DNA of 64,000 nucleotides from CADCTB01 sp964479465 (lineage in GTDB: Bacteria; Actinomycetota; Acidimicrobiia; Acidimicrobiales; AC-14). The notes beneath the pieces are model-generated. The model was not told the origin of the DNA, ran no database searches, and worked only from the letters and a program-made list of their open reading frames with translations. The stretch lies in contig CAYZMG010000001.1 in NCBI GenBank assembly GCA_964479465.1, forward strand, positions 108,112 to 172,111, written 5' to 3'. The translations under genes and the position numbers were made by a program. This document shows, piece after piece, positions 60,153 to 64,000 of the stretch (positions are counted from its first letter, which is position 1; each line of letters begins with the position of its first letter).

Positions 60153-61063
60153 GGGCCGGGGCCGACCACGCCGGCCCCCGGACGCATCTCCCTGACCGCG
60201 ATCTTCACCTCGCCGCCGATGTGGCGCCAGTGCGGGAGGGCCCAGTGACGCAGCACGGCCGCTGCCGTCCGGGCGCGCGTCGCCGGCCGAAGGGGCGCCT
60301 CGCCGGCCCGCACCAGCAGCTCGCGGACGAGCCGGGCGTTGGGGAGAACGGGCCGCGCCGAGCGCCGGTCCGGCACGTACCAGGCGGCGTGGGCCTTGAA
60401 CGACGGGTTGGCGGCGATCGACCGGCGGTCGTGGTACCGGCGCAGGAACAGCCGCTCGGGGACCTGGTGGAACTCGCCGGCCAACGCCAGCTCGGCGAGC
60501 ACGGCGATGTCGGCGAGCGGGAACGACCCGATGCCTCGTGTGCTGCGGAGGCGCTCGGTCCGGATGACGCCGAAGACGGGGTGCCACTCCACCCGGTGAC
60601 GCAGCAGCTGCGCCAGTCGGTCGACGGGGTCGGCGCCACGGAGATCAAGATCGTCATCGTCGAGGTCGCCCATCGGTTGCCCATCGGCGTCGATGAGCGT
60701 GGTCCGGGGAAAGGCCAACACCGCTGAGGGAGAAAGCTCGAGCTCGTCGACGCAGCGCCGGAGGAACGCCGGCCCGCAGACGTCGTCGTCGGCCGCCCAT
60801 TTGAACAACGGTGCCCGGGCCAGCTCCAGCACACGGTTGTAGTTCCACGCCGCCCCGCGGTTCACCGGAGCGCGTTCGTAGCGGATCCGCGGATCGGCGC
60901 CGGCCGCGGCCGTGGCGATCGCCTCCGTGGCGTCGTCGGACCCGTTGTCCGAGATCACCAGCTCGAGGTCGTCGAGATCCTGGGCGAGCACCGAGTCGAT
61001 GGCCTGGCGGAGGTACCGAGCCCCGTTGTAGGTCGGCATGCCGACCGACACGCGCGGAGTCAT
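60113..61063 (-). CDS. Family 2 glycosyltransferase
   Basis: A 316-aa GT-A enzyme: R-V-S-V-G-M-P-T-Y-N-G-A-R-Y-L near the start, I-S-D-N-G-S-D-D-A-T, and the K-W-A-A-D-D-D-V-C-G metal loop at about 88-97. On the minus strand, in the same direction as the beta-helix gene but behind its terminator, so it has its own promoter. Confidence 0.92.
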   Translation of the reverse strand: MTPRVSVGMPTYNGARYLRQAIDSVLAQDLDDLELVISDNGSDDATEAIATAAAGADPRIRYERAPVNRGAAWNYNRVLELARAPLFKWAADDDVCGPAFLRRCVDELELSPSAVLAFPRTTLIDADGQPMGDLDDDDLDLRGADPVDRLAQLLRHRVEWHPVFGVIRTERLRSTRGIGSFPLADIAVLAELALAGEFHQVPERLFLRRYHDRRSIAANPSFKAHAAWYVPDRRSARPVLPNARLVRELLVRAGEAPLRPATRARTAAAVLRHWALPHWRHIGGEVKIAVREMRPGAGVVGPGPQVDQGSSGHPSG

Positions 61064-61088
61064 GTCGCGCCGACCGTACCAGCCCCCG

Positions 61089-61127
61089 CACGCGACCGAG
61101 CCCCCCGTGAGGGAGGCTCGGTGCGTG
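61089..61127 (-). terminator. Terminator between the beta-helix gene and the GT2 gene
   Basis: A long hairpin: CACGC, CCGAGCC and CCC on one side pair with GGG, GGCTCGG and GCGTG around GTGA, with small internal mismatches. It lies 28 bp past the beta-helix stop. Confidence 0.75.
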
Positions 61128-61154
61128 AGTTCTGACCGGTTGGTCGCCCGGGGC

Positions 61155-62714
61155 TCAGCTCACCGGCTGGCCGGCGTTGGGACCGTCGTGCCAGACGTTC
61201 CCGGTGCGGGTGGCGTTGCCGCACTGGGCCCAGGGGCCCCAGTACCCGCCCCGGGGGAAGTAGGCGGTGCTGAACCGGTTGTTGAGGTAGCGGACGTTGG
61301 TGTAGCCGTTCATCTCACCGCAGTAGGCGGTGAACCCGCCCCCTCCCAGCAGGTTGTTCTCCACCAGGATGTCGCCGCCGCTGTAGCTGCCGATCATGAT
61401 GGCGGCGTTGCCACCGTCGACGTTCATCATGCAGGTGTTGTGGCGGATGGTGATGTTGTTGCCGCTGGTGATCTGGACGCAGTCCTGGTGGGCGCCCTGG
61501 GGGATGAAGTTGGTGAAGGAGTGGAAGTAGTTGTCCTCGATGACGACGTTGCCGTTGGCGCGGGGCCCCTCACCGAAGTGGTGGACGTTGCAGCGACGAA
61601 TCGTGTAGTTGTGGTGGTTGATCACTTCGGCACCGTTGGTGTTCCCGGTCCCGTCGATCTCGCAGTCCTCGACGACCAGGCCGGTCTTCTGCAGGACCGT
61701 GATGGCCGTGCCCCCGGGGTTGCGGAGCCGGACGTTGCGGACGGTGACGTTGTTGTGGTTGACCTGGATGCTCCCGTTGATGTCGAGGTTCTGGATGACC
61801 TGACCGTCGAAGGAGGTGGTGACGCTGCCTGACGGCGACAGCGAGCTTCCGGGGAGGACACCGGTGCAGGAGGCGTCGGGGAAGGCCGGGTAGGCCGGGC
61901 ACCGGCTACTGCCTGTTCCACCCGAGGGCGGAACGGTGGTCGGCGGCGGCGCCACCGTGGTGGTGGTCGTCGGCGCCACCGTGGTGGTTGTGGTCGGTGC
62001 CACCGTTGTGGTGGTGGTCGGGGCCACTGTGGTCGGGGTCGGTGCCACTGTCGTGGGGGTAGGCGCAACCGTGGTCGGGGTCGGCGCCACCGTGGTCGGG
62101 GTCGGGGCGGCGGTGGTGGGGGTCGGCCGCCCTGTCTGCAGGACCTCGATCCCCGAGATGAACGGGTCCTCGACCACCGAGGTGAATGCCAGGTTCAGCT
62201 TGCCGTCCTTGACGGTCTGGTTGAACTCGACCACCAGGGCCGTGAACCGGCCCACCCGGGCGACGACGTCGAGGCTGCTCACCTTCCGGGCGCCCTCGGC
62301 GTTGACGTGGAACACGCGCCGGCCGGCGGTGGAGAACACCGGCTCGGCGAAGTGCAGCCGCACCTTGTAGGTGGCCGAGGCGGGGACGGCGATGGTGTAG
62401 CCGGTCATGCCCCACCGGTGCTTGCGGTACAGGTCGTCCGCCGTGGTACCGGCGACGTCGCCGCTGAACGGGCCGGCGGCCGAGCCGCCCTGGTAGTCAC
62501 GATCGGCGGAGAAGACGACGCCGTCCGGGCCGGAGACGCTGCTCCAGCCCCCGGCGCTCACCCGGTAGGCGAACGGGGTGGCAGCCTGCGCACCGCTCCA
62601 GGGAGCGGTGAACCCGACTGCGAGAACGGATACGGCTACGGCCGCGCCCAAAACTCGGGCCGGGCGGGGAAGTCTACGACGTGTGCCAGACGGCAGGCCG
62701 CGCTCGTTCAACAT
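61155..62714 (-). CDS. Secreted malectin plus right-handed beta-helix protein
   Basis: A 519-aa exported protein. ATG 62714 is chosen because GAAAGGG lies 9 bases upstream. Signal peptide to about residue 45 (...G-A-Q-A-A). A malectin-like sugar-binding domain follows (F-A-Y-R-V-S-A-G-G, S-A-D-R-D-Y, V-R-L-H-F-A-E-P, V-V-E-F-N-Q-T). A Thr/Pro linker of V-A-P-T-P-T-T-type repeats leads to a right-handed beta-helix (V-R-N-V-R-L-R-N-P-G-G, I-R-R-C-N-V-H-H-F, I-R-H-N-T-C-M-M-N). It probably binds or cleaves extracellular polysaccharide. No catalytic triad is claimed. Confidence 0.8.
   Translation of the reverse strand: MLNERGLPSGTRRRLPRPARVLGAAVAVSVLAVGFTAPWSGAQAATPFAYRVSAGGWSSVSGPDGVVFSADRDYQGGSAAGPFSGDVAGTTADDLYRKHRWGMTGYTIAVPASATYKVRLHFAEPVFSTAGRRVFHVNAEGARKVSSLDVVARVGRFTALVVEFNQTVKDGKLNLAFTSVVEDPFISGIEVLQTGRPTPTTAAPTPTTVAPTPTTVAPTPTTVAPTPTTVAPTTTTTVAPTTTTTVAPTTTTTVAPPPTTVPPSGGTGSSRCPAYPAFPDASCTGVLPGSSLSPSGSVTTSFDGQVIQNLDINGSIQVNHNNVTVRNVRLRNPGGTAITVLQKTGLVVEDCEIDGTGNTNGAEVINHHNYTIRRCNVHHFGEGPRANGNVVIEDNYFHSFTNFIPQGAHQDCVQITSGNNITIRHNTCMMNVDGGNAAIMIGSYSGGDILVENNLLGGGGFTAYCGEMNGYTNVRYLNNRFSTAYFPRGGYWGPWAQCGNATRTGNVWHDGPNAGQPVS
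61951..62130 (-). repeat. Coding repeats of the Thr/Pro/Val linker
   Basis: About eight 21-24-bp units in the beta-helix gene encode V-A-P-T-P-T-T and V-A-P-T-T-T-T-T. A flexible, possibly glycosylated linker is likely; the repeats may be unstable. Confidence 0.85.
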
Positions 62715-62789
62715 GCGAAACATCCCTTTCGAGAGAGTGAATGCCGTGTCCGTTACGGCGATTCGGTCGTAGACACTCAATCGGCACGG

Positions 62790-62818
62790 CTTGAGCTTCT
62801 CTTGAGGAAGAGATCAAG
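62790..62818. promoter_or_regulatory. Inverted repeat in the divergent promoter region
   Basis: CTTGA...CTCTT and AAGAG...TCAAG form a two-part inverted repeat around GAGG, between the beta-helix gene (minus) and the last glycosyltransferase (plus). It could be an operator for either. Confidence 0.4.
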
Positions 62819-62883
62819 TGAGGACCAACTGCGGCGCGAAACGTAGTGTGGCAGGCGGTGGGTCCTCACGCGTCGCCGGCCCG

Positions 62884-64000
62884 ATGAGCACCCTCCCAGG
62901 CGACTGGTCGAGCCTGGTCGTCTTCTGTGCCGCCACCTCGTGGGAGGGGAACCGCTTCCCGGACCAGCACATGGCGGAACGCCTCGCTGGTTTCGCGCCG
63001 GTCCTGTACGTCGACCCACCCCTGTCGGTCCTGGCGCCCTGGCGGGATCCCGCCCTCGCCCACGGGCTGCGAGGCCCCCGCCTGCGGCTGATCCAGCCCG
63101 GGCTCGCCCGGCTGACGCCCATCGGGCCGCCCGGCCGAGGCCGGGCCGGCCTGCGCAGCGTGGCTGACGCCGCCACACGGCAGGCGCTCCGGCTGGCGCT
63201 ACGGCGTCTCGGCCACCCTCGAGTTCACGCCGTGATCGCGGCGTCCTTCGCTCCGGTCTTCGGCGTCTGCGGCGAGGGCCGGCGGGTGCTCTACAGCACC
63301 GACGACTTCGTCGCCGGCGCCGAGCTGGTCAAAGTCGCCCGCGACTCTCTGATCCGCCAGGAGGCCCGGCAGCTGGCGACGGTCGATACCGTCGTCGTCT
63401 GCTCACCCGGCCTCCTCGACCGCTACCGATCCATGGGACTGGACCCCGTCCTCGTTCCGAACGGATGTGACGCCGAGCTCTTCGCGACCAGCGACGAGGC
63501 CCCGTGGCCCCCCGACGTCGACCTTCCCCCGCCGGTCGCCGGATTCGTCGGCCATCTCACCGACCGCATCGACGCCACATTGCTCGAGGCGGTCGCGGCG
63601 CGGGGACGCTCGCTGCTGCTCGTGGGCCCGCCGTCGCCGTCGTTCGACACGTCGCGGCTCGACCACCTGCTGGCCATGCCGAACGTGCGGGCGGTGGGAC
63701 GGAAGGCGTTCACCGAGCTCCCCTCCTACCTGCGGGCCATCGACGTCGGGCTGCTGCCCTACGGGGACAGCGCCTTCAACCGGGCCAGCTTCCCGCTGAA
63801 GGTGCTCGAGTACCTCGCCGCCGGCCGCGCTTCGGTCTCGACCGGCCTGCCGGCCGTGCGGTGGCTCGACACCGACCTCATCGACATCGGCGACTCGCCG
63901 GGATGTTTCGCCGACGCCGTCGAGCTGGCGCTGGAGCGGCCGCGGACGCTTGGGCTCATCGCCGCCCGGCAGGCGTTCGCCCGGCGGCACAGCTGGTACG
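62884..64000 (+). CDS. Glycosyltransferase (GT-B fold), runs off the window
   Basis: The frame from ATG 62884 is open to the last base, about 372 codons, so the C-terminus is missing. N-terminal V-V-F-C-A-A-T-S-W-E-G-N-R-F-P-D-Q-H, then L-Y-S-T-D-D-F-V-A-G-A, V-V-V-C-S-P-G-L, V-P-N-G-C-D, V-G-H-L-T-D-R-I-D and A-S-F-P-L-K-V-L-E-Y-L-A-A-G-R-A (donor-site E). This is a glycosyltransferase family-1/4-type enzyme of teichuronic-acid or exopolysaccharide style. It diverges from the beta-helix gene. Confidence 0.85.
   Translation, partial: MSTLPGDWSSLVVFCAATSWEGNRFPDQHMAERLAGFAPVLYVDPPLSVLAPWRDPALAHGLRGPRLRLIQPGLARLTPIGPPGRGRAGLRSVADAATRQALRLALRRLGHPRVHAVIAASFAPVFGVCGEGRRVLYSTDDFVAGAELVKVARDSLIRQEARQLATVDTVVVCSPGLLDRYRSMGLDPVLVPNGCDAELFATSDEAPWPPDVDLPPPVAGFVGHLTDRIDATLLEAVAARGRSLLLVGPPSPSFDTSRLDHLLAMPNVRAVGRKAFTELPSYLRAIDVGLLPYGDSAFNRASFPLKVLEYLAAGRASVSTGLPAVRWLDTDLIDIGDSPGCFADAVELALERPRTLGLIAARQAFARRHSWY

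Overview
The window is about 64 kb of very GC-rich DNA. It has short intergenic gaps, many 4-bp ATGA/GTGA gene overlaps, frequent GTG and TTG starts, LuxR/LAL and NarL-type regulators, Drr-like ABC exporters and abundant GCCGGC-type words. This points to a free-living high-GC actinomycete, possibly of the Acidimicrobiia; that placement is inference from style, since no rRNA or taxonomic marker is present. A run of ten N at 18290-18299 shows this is a draft scaffold.

Layout. 0-2.7 kb: the end of a guanidine-modifying-type enzyme, PPK2, a SnoaL-like protein, a tiny membrane protein and a methyltransferase. 2.7-7.1 kb (minus strand): a coupled four-gene sugar/glycosylation operon (SDR epimerase, DegT aminotransferase, GT2, GT-C membrane transferase). 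7.3-9.4 kb: an OmpR-type two-component system. 9.4-17 kb: a membrane/spermidine-synthase-like fusion, a LAL regulator, a SnoaL protein and a DrrAB-like exporter. 17-24 kb: redox genes (GMC oxidoreductase split by the gap, FAD protein, molybdopterin oxidoreductase) and an HD protein with a truncated C-terminus. 24-27.6 kb: a peptide-type ABC importer without ATPases.

27.6-34 kb is the most unusual part. It holds a voltage-sensor-like membrane protein without a pore, a LysM-protein remnant, a secreted aerolysin/ETX-MTX2-like pore-forming protein with a strong terminator, a NarL-type two-component system, and a convergent three-gene set: a small beta-rich protein, a HEAT-like protein, and a zinc metalloprotease carrying the same beta-rich domain at its N-terminus. 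34.1-37.3 kb is a complete ectABCD operon for ectoine and hydroxyectoine. 37.3-39.6 kb looks like a decayed mobile region: frameshifted remnants, two small coupled ORFs and a broken tyrosine integrase ending at a tRNA-Glu(TTC) gene.

39.6-45 kb: a peptidase-S51-like protein fused to a cysteinyl-tRNA-synthetase-type tail, an alpha/beta hydrolase, a metallophosphoesterase lipoprotein, PlsY, four perfect 17-bp tandem repeats whose partial fifth copy supplies the degV start codon, DegV, and an orphan response regulator followed by two hairpins. 45.2-64 kb is a large surface-polysaccharide locus: initiating sugar-1-phosphate transferase, several glycosyltransferases, Wzz-like and ligase/Wzy-like membrane proteins, C- and FkbM-type methyltransferases, a LmbE deacetylase, a sigma factor, a 668-aa uncharacterised protein, a secreted malectin plus beta-helix protein, and a glycosyltransferase running off the right edge.

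All assignments come from reading the sequence and recalling protein families; no database search was run. Domain positions are approximate.
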